Origin: Hathewaya limosa
GTDB taxonomy: Bacteria > Bacillota > Clostridia > Clostridiales > Clostridiaceae
Assembly: GCF_030815255.1 (NCBI RefSeq)
Contig: NZ_JAUSWN010000001.1
Coordinates: 124,001 to 188,000, forward strand
Direction: 5' to 3'
DNA length: 64,000 nt
The translations under genes and the position numbers were made by a program. Below, piece by piece: positions 52,437-61,502 of this stretch (positions are counted from its first letter, which is position 1; every line of letters starts with the position of its first letter). A model generated the notes under the pieces. The model ran no database searches. It saw only the letters and a list, made by a program, of their open reading frames with translations, and was not told where the DNA came from.

Positions 52437-53657
52437 ATGAGTAGATTCATAGGTTTACTTGGTATTATTGTGATAATAGGAATTGCATATTTATTATCCG
52501 ATAATAAGAAACAAATTAATTGGAAATTAGTAGGAATTGGTATAGGTCTTCAAGTTCTATTCGCTTTAATAATACTTAAAGTTCCATTGGGAAGAATAGT
52601 TTTTCAGTCAGTGGGTTCAGTTATTGATAGTTTGTTAGCTTTTACTAATGAAGGTTCGAAATTTTTATTTGGTCCTTTGGTTACATCAGATAGTTTAGGG
52701 ATGATATTTGCTTTTAAAATATTACCTACAATAGTATTCTTTTCAGCTTTTATGAGTATTTTATATTATTTAGGAATTATGCAGTTTATAATATCTATAT
52801 TAGCAAAAGGTATAGCTAAATTACTAGGAACTAGTGGTGCAGAAACATTATCAGCAGTAGGAAATATATTCTTAGGACAAACGGAAGCGCCTTTATTAAT
52901 AAAACCATTTATAAAAGGAATGACAAAGTCCGAACTTTTAACTATAATGGTTGGAGGAATGGCTACTGTTGCTGGTGGGGTAATGGCTGGATATGTAGCT
53001 ATGGGTGTTGATGCAGCTAACTTACTTGCTGCAAGTATTATGGCTGCACCTGGAGGACTTATTATTTCAAAAATTATATGTCCTCAAGATGAAGTTCCAG
53101 AAACAAATGGATCAGTTAAAATAGAAATAAAATCAGAATGTTCTAATATAGTAGATGCAGCAGCAACAGGAGCTAGTGAAGGGTTATCTCTTGCATTAAA
53201 TGTAGGAGCAATGCTTTTAGCATTTATAGCATTAATAGCTTTAGTTAATTCTCTTATAGGAGTAATTGGAGTTAGGATAGGGATGCCATCATTAGATTTA
53301 GGATGGATTCTAGGAAGAATATTTGCTCCACTTGCTTATGTAATGGGGATACCTCAACAAGATATAATTCAAGCAGGAAATTTATTTGGAACAAAGGTAG
53401 TTTTAAATGAATTTGTAGCTTATGCAAATTTTGCTCCACTTATAAAATCACATGCATTACATCCTAAAACAATTCTTATTTTAACTTATGCTCTTTGTGG
53501 ATTTGCAAATATAAGTTCTATAGGTATACAAATAGGTGGTATCGGTGGACTTGCTCCAGAAAAACGTAAAGATATTGCCAAATTAGGATTAAGAGCTATG
53601 ATAGGTGGATTACTAACTACCTGTCTAACAGGTACAATAGCAGGTATATTATTTTAA
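52437..53657 (+). CDS. nupC: concentrative nucleoside transporter (NupC family)
   Basis: An inner-membrane symporter for nucleosides, 406 residues with about ten hydrophobic segments. The family signatures NIFLGQTEAPLLIKPF (about 142-157) and FGTKVVLNEFVAYANF (about 319-334) are both present, with GIQIGGIGGLAPEKR near the end. RBS AAGGGAG. Monocistronic. The position after guaBA fits nucleoside metabolism but no shared control is seen. Confidence 0.93.
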   Translation: MSRFIGLLGIIVIIGIAYLLSDNKKQINWKLVGIGIGLQVLFALIILKVPLGRIVFQSVGSVIDSLLAFTNEGSKFLFGPLVTSDSLGMIFAFKILPTIVFFSAFMSILYYLGIMQFIISILAKGIAKLLGTSGAETLSAVGNIFLGQTEAPLLIKPFIKGMTKSELLTIMVGGMATVAGGVMAGYVAMGVDAANLLAASIMAAPGGLIISKIICPQDEVPETNGSVKIEIKSECSNIVDAAATGASEGLSLALNVGAMLLAFIALIALVNSLIGVIGVRIGMPSLDLGWILGRIFAPLAYVMGIPQQDIIQAGNLFGTKVVLNEFVAYANFAPLIKSHALHPKTILILTYALCGFANISSIGIQIGGIGGLAPEKRKDIAKLGLRAMIGGLLTTCLTGTIAGILF

Positions 53658-53672
53658 CTAAGATAAAATAAT

Positions 53673-53724
53673 TGACTATCTCAAATAGAAAGTTTATTTC
53701 TAAAATGAGGTAGTCTTTTTTTGT
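53673..53724 (+). terminator. terminator after nupC
   Basis: GACTATCTCA pairs with TGAGGTAGTC (one G-U), with an inner AGAAAGTTTATTTCT hairpin, then a T run. Confidence 0.82.
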
Positions 53725-53970
53725 AAAAAGACTGATAATAAAGTTTATAAAATAAATATAAATTTTAATACTAATAAGTTGTATATATTTATATTTTATT
53801 TTAATATAGTATAGACTGAAATGATACTATAGTATATAACATAATAAATAGTGATTTAAGGATTTATTTAAGTATGTATAGAATATAATGAGACTTAACA
53901 TTAAGTATGCATATTAATAAAATTTACTTAAAATAAAAGATTTTAATAAGTTATAGATGGAGGAAAAATT
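53725..53970 (+). other. gap before dut, small inverted repeats only
   Basis: No gene. ATAGTAT (about 53808) and ATACTAT (about 53826) form a 7-base inverted pair 11 bases apart, and ACTTAA/TTAAGT lies further on. These may be operator-like but are short and AT-rich. Confidence 0.35.
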
Positions 53971-54399
53971 ATGAAATTATTAATAGAAAAAATCAGTGAT
54001 AGAGCTATTATTCCGTTTAGAGCACATGAAGGAGATGCTGGCCTTGATTTATTTTCAATAGAAGAGGTTATTCTTAAACCGTTGGAAAGAAAGTTAATAC
54101 ATACAGGCATTAAGATTCAATTACCTAAAAATACTGAGGCGCAAGTAAGACCAAGAAGTGGATTAGCATTGAAGCATGGCGTAACAGTATTAAATACTCC
54201 TGGTACTATAGATGAAGGGTATAGGGGAGAAATATGTATAATATTAATTAACCTTGGTAATGAAGAATTTAAGGTAGAAGAAGGAATGAAAATAGCTCAA
54301 ATGGTTATTAAACCAACTTTAACTTTAGATGTGGAAGAAGTATGTGAATTGAGTGAAACAACAAGAGGTCAAGGTGGATTTGGTTCAACAGGTGTATAA
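53971..54399 (+). CDS. dut: dUTPase (trimeric)
   Basis: It hydrolyses dUTP to dUMP, preventing uracil in DNA. The 142-residue length and all five motifs fit the trimeric family: HEGDAGLDLFS, RPRSGLALKHGV, VLNTPGTIDEGYRGEI, GMKIAQMVI and RGQGGFGSTG. RBS GGAGG seven bases before the ATG. Monocistronic with its own terminator. Trimeric dUTPases are also common in prophages, but no other phage genes are present here. Confidence 0.95.
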   Translation: MKLLIEKISDRAIIPFRAHEGDAGLDLFSIEEVILKPLERKLIHTGIKIQLPKNTEAQVRPRSGLALKHGVTVLNTPGTIDEGYRGEICIILINLGNEEFKVEEGMKIAQMVIKPTLTLDVEEVCELSETTRGQGGFGSTGV

Positions 54400-54457
54400 A
54401 AATGAGGTGTTAAGTTAAGATTAAATAATCTAATAAAAAAGTAAATAAAAATTATTT

Positions 54458-54486
54458 AAGGAGGTGATATATCACCTCCTTTTTTA
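54458..54486 (+). terminator. terminator after dut
   Basis: A 24-base perfect palindrome AAGGAGGTGATA/TATCACCTCCTT with a T tail. Its left arm copies a strong Shine-Dalgarno sequence but no ORF follows. The gap 54487-54683 shows nothing. Confidence 0.85.
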
Positions 54487-54683
54487 TAATAAGCAAATAA
54501 GACTTAAAGTTATATATATGTTTAATCATTAATAGATACACTTTAATAATGCAATTTAAAGATTACAAGTAATTAATAAATTTTGATAATATACATTTTA
54601 CACTTTACTTTAATTTATCATTATATATTTTGTCTTTAAATAGATTTTAAAATATAACTGAAAGAACTTATTTGGGTATTATT

Positions 54684-55196
54684 CTAGTCTATTTGCACAA
54701 AAGTATTTGCATTAGCTTGTTGAATAGCTGATTCTAAAGTATTAATTTGTAATTGAATTTTATGTTTTTTATTACTGTATATATCCAAGTCGAAGTTTAA
54801 CTTTTCTACTTTATAATATGCATTAGAACCATTACCATCAAAACATCTTTTTAAAGAGGGAGTTTTATCACATAATTCTTCTAGTAAATTTAATTGCTTT
54901 TTTAAGTTATTGATATTATTTAAGGTTTCTAAAATAGTCATATCTTTATAGGCTATAGAAGTGGCATTAGCTTTAGATAATTTATTTTTATAACATTCCA
55001 ATTTATTTATGGAATCTACATAAAGATTGTACTCTTGATCAAATTCTTTTATCTCATTTAAAATAGTTTCTTTGCCATCTAATTCTCTATCCTTAATTAC
55101 TATACTGTTATTTAAAACGTTATAAAAGTTATAATTGGTTTCTTTTTCAGTTTGATTTATTAATAGAATTAATTCAGATAAAGTTATTTTTTTCAT
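54684..55196 (-). CDS. DIP1984-like coiled-coil protein
   Basis: A 170-residue, mostly helical, soluble protein. The central NKLSKANATSIAYKDMTILETL and LKKQLNLLEEL segments and the C-terminal INTLESAIQQANANTFVQI resemble the DIP1984 family (helical bundle; function unknown). RBS AGGAG. It is 116 bases downstream of the SOD-like gene on the same strand, separated from it by a terminator. The family assignment is from motif memory only. Confidence 0.6.
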   Translation of the reverse strand: MKKITLSELILLINQTEKETNYNFYNVLNNSIVIKDRELDGKETILNEIKEFDQEYNLYVDSINKLECYKNKLSKANATSIAYKDMTILETLNNINNLKKQLNLLEELCDKTPSLKRCFDGNGSNAYYKVEKLNFDLDIYSNKKHKIQLQINTLESAIQQANANTFVQID

Positions 55197-55274
55197 ATAA
55201 TATTCTCCTATGTTTTTAAGATAAAATAATTATAAATAATTATAACATAATAATTAGTACTTATCATTAGTAAG

Positions 55275-55304
55275 ATAAAAGGTTGGTTAAACCAACCTTT
55301 TATA
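55275..55304 (-). terminator. terminator of the SOD-like gene
   Basis: AAAGGTTGGTT and AACCAACCTTT, an 11-bp stem with a two-base centre, plus a T run on the minus strand. Confidence 0.85.
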
Positions 55305-55312
55305 ATGAAATA

Positions 55313-55906
55313 TTAACAACAACAACATTGGGCTAACCTTAAACTTATTACTTTCCAATTTAAATTATCAAATATAACATCTACATATTTAGATCTATCT
55401 GTACCAAAGTCCATAAAGTATGCATGTTCATATACATCTATGACTAAAATAGGACATGCACACCATAGTCCACCTTCATCATGCAAGTCAGAGCCTGTAA
55501 TTCTAAGAGAGCATGTTAAACAATCATAGGTTACTATTGCCCATCCTCGCATAGAAAGACATACGGATTTTAGATATCCTAAAAAATTATTAAATGAACA
55601 CCATTGACTACATATTAATTTTTTTAAATTATCACTAATATAACAATTAGAATTAGTAATGTTTTCGAAATATAATTCATGAAGTTTAACACCGTCAAAA
55701 GAATAACTTTCACCCAATTTTAGGCATCTCATAGGACTGTAAGTGGGATTTGGACCAGGATAACATTTATAGTTTTTGGAAAAATTATCTATTTTATTTA
55801 TTGTATTAACATATCCTACATATAACTTATAATGTTGGCTAATTTGTTCTGGAGTTAATCCTTTAATAGTACAAAAATCATAATGTTTAGGCTTTAGTTT
55901 TTTCAT
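55313..55906 (-). CDS. Fe/Mn superoxide dismutase-like protein, cysteine-rich
   Basis: A 197-residue protein of the Fe/Mn SOD fold. All four metal ligands appear present: His in ISQHYKLYVGYVN, His in VKLHELYFEN, and Asp and His in IDVYEHAYFMDFG. GLTPEQI and RGWAIVTYD also fit. It has 15 cysteines, far more than usual SODs, including WCAC near the active-site Asp and a C-terminal run of four cysteines (194-197). Such a protein might be cross-linked or metal-binding, as in a spore coat, but that is inferred. RBS AGGGGATG. No signal peptide. Confidence 0.75.
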   Translation of the reverse strand: MKKLKPKHYDFCTIKGLTPEQISQHYKLYVGYVNTINKIDNFSKNYKCYPGPNPTYSPMRCLKLGESYSFDGVKLHELYFENITNSNCYISDNLKKLICSQWCSFNNFLGYLKSVCLSMRGWAIVTYDCLTCSLRITGSDLHDEGGLWCACPILVIDVYEHAYFMDFGTDRSKYVDVIFDNLNWKVISLRLAQCCCC

Positions 55907-56108
55907 ATTTATTCATCCCCTGTAAATAGTTAATAACTGTACACTAATTATTATATTAAGATTTATTTCCTTGGTGCAGAAAATAGGTAAATGTTTTAGG
56001 TGAATAGAAATTAATTATAAGTAGTTGAAAACATAAAGAGAAAGAAAAATAAAACGAATATAAAAATATAGAAATATTTATAGTAAAATACGGAAAAGGG
56101 GTGGTTTT

Positions 56109-56780
56109 GTGGGAATAAATATTAATAGTATTAAAAGTTTATTAGGATATACAAAAAAATCAATTAATAAACAAAATAGTGAAGAATTTTCAATTGATGG
56201 TAGTAAGATAAAAAAGAATACAATTGAAAAAGAAGAATTAAAATATAAAGAGCTTAGAAGAGACAGTGTTAATATTTCAGATAGAGCAAGAGATTATTTA
56301 AAACCTAATGGTGTAGGTTTTAGTTTAGATAAAGGAACAGCTGCTAATACAACCATGTATGTAGATAAAGCAACTTTTAATAACATTGTAAGTTATACTA
56401 CCAATAATCCTGATTGTCAGTGGGAGGAACTTGGCATTGATGGAGAAAAAAGATGGGTAGTTGTTAATGGTCAGCGTTTTGAATGTGAATTAACTAAAGA
56501 GGAAAAAGAGGCAGCTAAAAGAGCAAAGAAAACATTAATAGATTTTATAATGGAAGCAGAAGAAAAAAATGATAAAATAAGAAAAAAAGAAAAAGAAACA
56601 AAAAGAAAAGAGAACACATTTAAATTAGATTTTAGAGAAAATAAGATTGAATTAAATGGTAATGAAAATATAGGACAAAGTGAAAAAGTGAGAAATCTTA
56701 TGAAAAATCATAAGGTTATGCAGATGTTAGCTGAGGTTTCAAGATTAAATGGTGGGCAAATAAGTTTAAGTACAGTATAG
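56109..56780 (+). CDS. protein of unknown function, charged
   Basis: A 223-residue soluble protein I do not recognise. The N-terminal 75 residues are polar and end in RRDSVNISDRARDYLK, a segment reminiscent of the SxVxISxxAR motif of FlgM-like and flagellar-linked proteins. The middle (about 85-125) looks globular (YTTNNPDCQWEELGIDGEKRW), and 130-185 is a lysine/glutamate-rich helix. The start is GTG 56109 with a weak GGGGTGG upstream. It is a single gene with a strong terminator, so a real transcription unit. Confidence 0.65.
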   Translation: MGININSIKSLLGYTKKSINKQNSEEFSIDGSKIKKNTIEKEELKYKELRRDSVNISDRARDYLKPNGVGFSLDKGTAANTTMYVDKATFNNIVSYTTNNPDCQWEELGIDGEKRWVVVNGQRFECELTKEEKEAAKRAKKTLIDFIMEAEEKNDKIRKKEKETKRKENTFKLDFRENKIELNGNENIGQSEKVRNLMKNHKVMQMLAEVSRLNGGQISLSTV

Positions 56781-56821
56781 ATAGAAAAGCTAGGTATAAA
56801 TGTACCTAGCTTTTCTATCTA
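56780..56821 (+). terminator. terminator after the unknown gene
   Basis: AGATAGAAAAGCTAGGTA pairs perfectly with TACCTAGCTTTTCTATCT over a five-base loop. Confidence 0.85.
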
Positions 56822-56966
56822 TATTATAAGGATTTAAGTTAATGCAAATATGCGAATTATTGATAATATTTTTATAAAAAGGTATAATAAAAAGGATATT
56901 GTATATAGAAATTCAATATTTTTACTTTAAATATTTATATAAATATATTACTTGGGAGGGAAGATA

Positions 56967-58316
56967 ATGTCAAAGATTAAACTTGATTTAAGTAAAGCCA
57001 TGCCTTATTTAAAGGAAGATGAGATAAATATGATGGAGGGTATGGTTAAAGAAGCTCATAGTAAGTTGCATAATAAAGATGGAGCAGGAAATGACTTTTT
57101 AGGATGGTTAGATTTACCTGTTGATTATAATAAGGATGAATTTAATAGAATAAAGAAAGCAGCAGAAAAGATACAAAATAATTCAGATGTATTGATAGTT
57201 ATAGGAATTGGAGGCTCGTATTTAGGTGCTAGAGCCGCTATTGAAATGTTAAGTAATTCTTTTTATAATTGTCTTCCAAAAAACAAGAGAAAAACACCGG
57301 CTATTTATTTTGTTGGAAATAATATTAGCTCAACTTATATTAGTGATTTAGTGGAACTTGTAAAAGATGAGGATATATCTGTTAATGTAGTTTCTAAATC
57401 AGGTACAACAACAGAACCTGCAATTGCTTTTAGAATTTTTAAAGAACTATTGGAAAATAAATATGGAAAAGAAGGGGCAAAGGAAAGAATTTTTGCAACT
57501 ACAGATAAAGAAAAAGGTGCTTTAAAAACTTTAGCCACTTCGGAAGGATATGAAACATTTGTAATTCCTGATGATGTTGGAGGAAGATTTTCAGTTCTTA
57601 CAGCAGTAGGATTGCTTCCTATAGCTACAGCTGGAGTTAATATTGATGAAATGTTAGAAGGGGCAAAAGAAGCTAGAAGAGATTTTGATAGACCATCAAT
57701 AAAAGAAAATCCATGTTATTCTTATGTAGCGGCTAGAAATGCACTATATAGAAAAGGTAAAACAACTGAAATTTTAGTTAACTATGAACCAAGGCTTCAA
57801 TATTTTTCAGAATGGTGGAAGCAATTGTATGGAGAAAGTGAAGGAAAAGATGGAAAAGGAATTTTCCCTGCTTCTGTTAATTTCTCAACAGATTTACATT
57901 CTATGGGGCAATATATACAAGATGGAATGAGAAATATCTTTGAAACAGTGATTAATGTAGAAAAAGCAACTAAGGAAATTACCCTAAAAGCTTTTGAAGA
58001 AGATTTAGATGGATTAAATTATTTACAAGATAAAACTATAGATTTTGTAAATAAGAAGGCCTTTGAAGGAACAGTACTTGCACATAATGATGGAGGAGTA
58101 CCAAATATAATTATAAATATTCCAGAAATAACTCCTTATTATTTTGGATATCTTGTATATTTCTTTGAAAAAGCTTGTGGAGTAAGTGGATATTTATTAG
58201 GTGTTAATCCATTTAATCAACCAGGAGTTGAAGCATATAAAAAGAATATGTTTGCACTTCTTGGAAAGCCAGGTTACGGAGAACTTAGAAAAGAATTAGA
58301 AGAAAGATTAAAATAA
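56967..58316 (+). CDS. pgi: glucose-6-phosphate isomerase
   Basis: A glycolytic enzyme interconverting glucose-6-phosphate and fructose-6-phosphate. The 449-residue length is that of the shorter Firmicute form. Seen: the phosphate loop GIGGSYLGARAAIEM, VSKSGTTTEPAIAFR, DDVGGRFSVLTAVGLLP, and the catalytic Glu/His region LHSMGQYIQDG. The ATG at 56967 follows GGGAGGG; the frame runs five codons further up to a TTG that overlaps that RBS. Monocistronic. Confidence 0.97.
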   Translation: MSKIKLDLSKAMPYLKEDEINMMEGMVKEAHSKLHNKDGAGNDFLGWLDLPVDYNKDEFNRIKKAAEKIQNNSDVLIVIGIGGSYLGARAAIEMLSNSFYNCLPKNKRKTPAIYFVGNNISSTYISDLVELVKDEDISVNVVSKSGTTTEPAIAFRIFKELLENKYGKEGAKERIFATTDKEKGALKTLATSEGYETFVIPDDVGGRFSVLTAVGLLPIATAGVNIDEMLEGAKEARRDFDRPSIKENPCYSYVAARNALYRKGKTTEILVNYEPRLQYFSEWWKQLYGESEGKDGKGIFPASVNFSTDLHSMGQYIQDGMRNIFETVINVEKATKEITLKAFEEDLDGLNYLQDKTIDFVNKKAFEGTVLAHNDGGVPNIIINIPEITPYYFGYLVYFFEKACGVSGYLLGVNPFNQPGVEAYKKNMFALLGKPGYGELRKELEERLK

Positions 58317-58324
58317 ACAGATAA

Positions 58325-58369
58325 AAAAGAGATTAGATAATTAAAATTATTTAATCTCTTTTTTTATGA
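58325..58369. terminator. bidirectional terminator between pgi and the DUF4397 gene
   Basis: AAAGAGATTAGATAATT pairs with AATTATTTAATCTCTTT (one G-U/mismatch), with A and T runs either side. Confidence 0.85.
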
Positions 58370-58385
58370 AATATACCTTTAAAAA

Positions 58386-59018
58386 CTAACTATAGAAACT
58401 TATATAAGAATTTCCATCAAGAGGAATTAATACTTGTAAAGGAGGATTGTCATTTAATAAACCTACTGAATAAATAGTGTAAAATTTATTTGGCATTAAT
58501 TTTATATTTGGCACATATAAAATTGAAGTTGTAGTATCCGCTAACTTCATATCTACCGCGTAAATTTGTGGATTTAGTTGAATATAGTTTTGTTTTTGTT
58601 TATATGATGTATTTTTAAATAATCTTATACCATTAGAAGTTACTATATCTACAGGTGGTGTATTTGGTGAAAGCTGAATAAATCTTAAGTAGGCTTTAGT
58701 ATTATCTATATTTAACTTTGGATCTAATACTGGGAAAAGTGATAGTGATTTAGGGCCTAAACCTATAGCAGCTATAGTAAGTATTTTGTTTGGATCTATT
58801 GTTACAGTGTCATTTAATAAAACTGTATTTGTACCTGAAACATAAATTTTTATATTATAGGTACCAGCAGCAACAGGCATATATTCAGTAAAGCCTCTAT
58901 ATCTTAGTTCTTTAATGACAGGAGAATTATTTATATAAATGTCTACAGTAGGAGTTTTTGGGGAGGCATGAAGCACCCTTATAAAAGATTTTAAATATTT
59001 AGGTATAGAAATTTCCAT
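58386..59018 (-). CDS. DUF4397 protein, two repeats
   Basis: A 210-residue beta-rich protein made of two repeats of about 95 residues. Each begins alike: FIRVLHASPKTPTVDIYIN (about 12-30) and LRFIQLSPNTPPVDIVTSN (about 111-129), followed by YMPVAAGTYNIKIY and YIQLNPQIYAVDMK. This is the DUF4397 pattern, usually found in secreted or surface proteins. No signal peptide is seen here. RBS AAAGGA. Function unknown. Confidence 0.85.
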   Translation of the reverse strand: MEISIPKYLKSFIRVLHASPKTPTVDIYINNSPVIKELRYRGFTEYMPVAAGTYNIKIYVSGTNTVLLNDTVTIDPNKILTIAAIGLGPKSLSLFPVLDPKLNIDNTKAYLRFIQLSPNTPPVDIVTSNGIRLFKNTSYKQKQNYIQLNPQIYAVDMKLADTTTSILYVPNIKLMPNKFYTIYSVGLLNDNPPLQVLIPLDGNSYISFYS

Positions 59019-59239
59019 ACAAATTATCCTTTCATAAATTATCTCACAATTATTATATGCACAAATTTTTAATAGTGATAATAAGTTAATAATATTTTGA
59101 AATTAATATAGGATAATGATATTATTATTATAATGGATAAATTTATCAAAATAAAATTAAATCTTCTTATTTTAAACTAAGAATTATTTTTAAATATTAG
59201 TAATAGTAATAATAATAGTTTAATAGTAGGAGGATAAAA

Positions 59240-59791
59240 ATGAATTTAAATTATTTATTGGTTATTGCTTTAGCTTTAGCTTTAGATGCTTTTGGAGTGG
59301 CTTTAGGAATCGGATTAAACCCAGAGGTAAAATTTAAAAATAAAATAGGTTTTATTTTTTCTTTTGCATTCTTTCAATTTTTATTTGCATTTATTGGAGG
59401 GTATGGAGGTATTCTATTTAGTACATACATAGCCTCAGTACCTAAAATTCTAGGGGGATGTGTTATATCTTTAGTAGGAGTTATTATGATAAAAGAAGGA
59501 ATGGAAAAAAATAAGAAAAATATATTATTAAATCTTAAAACAAATATTATATTAGGAATATCTGTTAGTATAGATGCAATGGTAATTGGATTTACTGTAT
59601 TAAATGATCTTAATTCGGTAGGTGTTTTAATAAATTGTACAATAATAATAGGCTTAGTAACTTTGATTATGACTACAGTTGCCTTTTTAATTTCTAAATT
59701 ATTAAATAAAATAGAAGTATTTCAAAAATATGCAGATTATATTGGAGGAATTATCTTACTATTCTTTGGAATAAAAATGATGTTTATATAG
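59240..59791 (+). CDS. MntP/YtaF family membrane protein
   Basis: A 183-residue membrane protein with six hydrophobic segments in two related halves. Each half begins with an intramembrane aspartate motif, ALALDAFGVALGIG (about 12-25) and VSIDAMVIGFTVL (about 110-122), as in MntP manganese exporters and the sporulation protein YtaF. The sequence does not decide between the two. RBS AGGAGG. It is 15 bases from pepD and probably co-transcribed. Confidence 0.82.
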   Translation: MNLNYLLVIALALALDAFGVALGIGLNPEVKFKNKIGFIFSFAFFQFLFAFIGGYGGILFSTYIASVPKILGGCVISLVGVIMIKEGMEKNKKNILLNLKTNIILGISVSIDAMVIGFTVLNDLNSVGVLINCTIIIGLVTLIMTTVAFLISKLLNKIEVFQKYADYIGGIILLFFGIKMMFI

Positions 59792-59806
59792 AAAGGATGA
59801 TAAATA

Positions 59807-61258
59807 ATGTTAGATAGTTTAAAAACACTAGAAAGTTATAAAGTATTTCAATTCTTTAAAGAAATGAATCAACATCCAAGAGGATCTAAAAATGAGAAGG
59901 AAATAAGTGATTGGTTGGTACAATTTGGAAAAGACCGTAATTTAGAAGTTATACAAGATGAAGCTTTAAATGTTATTATAAGAAAACCAGGTACTAAAGG
60001 TTATGAAAATTCACCAATAGTTGTAATCCAAGGACATATGGATATGGTTTGTGAAAAAGATGCATGTAGTGATCATAATTTTTTAAAAGATCCAATAGAT
60101 TTTTTAGTAGAAGGTGATGTTCTACGAGCTAATAAAACAACATTAGGTGCAGATGATGGTATAGCTATAGCAATGGGATTAGCTATTTTAGATTCTAATG
60201 ATATTAGTCATCCTCCAATTGAATTATTAGCTACTACAGAAGAGGAAGTAGGTATGGGAGGAGCTCAACATTTAGATCCTAAGAATATAAAAGGTAGAAG
60301 AATGATAAACATAGATTCTGAAGAGGAAGGTAAGTTATTAGTAAGTTGTTCAGGTGGAGTAAGAGAAGTAATAACACTTCCTATAATAAAAGAACAAAAC
60401 GAAAAACAATGTTATAGGGTTTTTGTTCATGGTCTTCAAGGTGGACATTCAGGAATGGAAATAGACAAGCAAAGAGGAAATGCAAATAAGATTTTAGGAC
60501 GAATTTTATATGATTTAAGTTCTAAAGTTAAATTTAATTTAGTTTCTATTAATGGTGGAGCTAAAATGAATGCAATTCCAAGGGAAAGTGAAGCGATAAT
60601 AGCAATACAAGATAATGAAATTGTAAATTTGCAAGAAAATATTGATAAATGGAATAAAATACTTAAAGTAGAATTAAATGCTCAAGATAAAGAAGTAGAA
60701 GTATCACTAAATAAGGTAATTAAGTCTATAGATATGTTTACAAAAGAAAGTACAGAGAAAACTATAGGCACTTTAATGTTAATTCCTAATGGAATAGAAA
60801 CTATGAGTAAAGCTATAGAAGGATTAGTAGAAAGTTCTACTAATTTAGGAATCGTGGCAACAACAGATAAAAGTGTACATTTTGAAAGTACAGTTAGAAG
60901 TTCTGTTGGTACATTAAAAGAGTTTATTTGTAACAAAGGCAAACTAATATCAAGTTTGTATGGAGCTAAAATTGAATTATTGGCAAATTACCCAGAATGG
61001 CAATACAATCCTGATTCTAAACTAAGAGAAACTTTGGTAGGTGTATATAAAGAGTTATATAAAGAAGAACCAGAAATTTCAGCAATACATGCGGGGTTAG
61101 AATGTGGATTGTTTAGTGGCAAGTTTAATAGAGAAATGGATATGATTTCTGTGGGACCTAATATTTTTGATGTACACACACCAAAAGAACATTTAAGTGT
61201 TTCATCTACAGATAGAGTATATGGATATATATTGAAAGTTTTAGAGGCATTAAAATAA
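59807..61258 (+). CDS. pepD: aminoacyl-histidine dipeptidase (PepD, M20)
   Basis: A cytosolic zinc metallopeptidase of 483 residues hydrolysing Xaa-His (carnosine-like) and other dipeptides. Metal and catalytic residues are in VIQGHMDMVCEKD, TLGADDGIAIAMG and TTEEEVGMGGAQHL, then NIDSEEEG; the dimerisation (lid) domain contains VHGLQGGHSGMEI. The C-terminal ISVGPNIFDVHTPKEHLSV is the family's final zinc-site block. RBS AAAGGATG. Second gene after the MntP/YtaF gene, followed by a terminator. Confidence 0.95.
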   Translation: MLDSLKTLESYKVFQFFKEMNQHPRGSKNEKEISDWLVQFGKDRNLEVIQDEALNVIIRKPGTKGYENSPIVVIQGHMDMVCEKDACSDHNFLKDPIDFLVEGDVLRANKTTLGADDGIAIAMGLAILDSNDISHPPIELLATTEEEVGMGGAQHLDPKNIKGRRMINIDSEEEGKLLVSCSGGVREVITLPIIKEQNEKQCYRVFVHGLQGGHSGMEIDKQRGNANKILGRILYDLSSKVKFNLVSINGGAKMNAIPRESEAIIAIQDNEIVNLQENIDKWNKILKVELNAQDKEVEVSLNKVIKSIDMFTKESTEKTIGTLMLIPNGIETMSKAIEGLVESSTNLGIVATTDKSVHFESTVRSSVGTLKEFICNKGKLISSLYGAKIELLANYPEWQYNPDSKLRETLVGVYKELYKEEPEISAIHAGLECGLFSGKFNREMDMISVGPNIFDVHTPKEHLSVSSTDRVYGYILKVLEALK

Positions 61259-61290
61259 TATAAATTATAAATGAATATTAATAATTAAGT

Positions 61291-61348
61291 TAAAGAGAGA
61301 TGAATTAGAAGGATATTATAAATTTTAATACAACTCTCTTTATTTTTG
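61291..61348 (+). terminator. terminator after pepD
   Basis: TAAAGAGAG pairs with CTCTCTTTA across a 34-base loop; TTTTTG follows. It insulates the toxin-like locus from pepD. Confidence 0.65.
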
Positions 61349-61408
61349 TTCAAAAATTGTAGATAACAAAGAATTATTAAAAAAAATTTAAAAAAAAGTT
61401 TAAATATA

Positions 61409-61437
61409 TTTAACTTTGTATTAAAATCGTGTATAAT
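61409..61437 (+). promoter_or_regulatory. promoter of the SLS-like locus
   Basis: TTTAAC (61409-61414), 17-base spacer, TATAAT (61432-61437). The leader from about 61444 to 61502 contains a hairpin (AAGGTGATGAA with TTCATTTACCTT, about 61446-61472). Confidence 0.65.
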
Positions 61438-61451
61438 ATAAGAGAAAGGTG

Positions 61452-61490
61452 ATGAAAGAATTCATTTACCTTATATATAGTTTAGCATAA
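61452..61490 (+). CDS. possible 12-codon leader ORF before the SLS-like peptide
   Basis: ATG at 61452 to TAA at 61490 codes for 12 residues (MKEFIYLIYSLA), mostly hydrophobic. AAAGG lies two bases before the ATG, closer than ideal. The stop codon directly abuts the GGGGGAG ribosome binding site of the next gene. It may be a leader peptide or chance. Confidence 0.25.
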   Translation: MKEFIYLIYSLA

Positions 61491-61502
61491 GGGGGAGATT
61501 TT

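Noticed and set aside
53971..54399. dUTPase as a prophage remnant
   Set aside because: No integrase, structural or lysis genes nearby, and the gene sits in a normal housekeeping setting with its own terminator.
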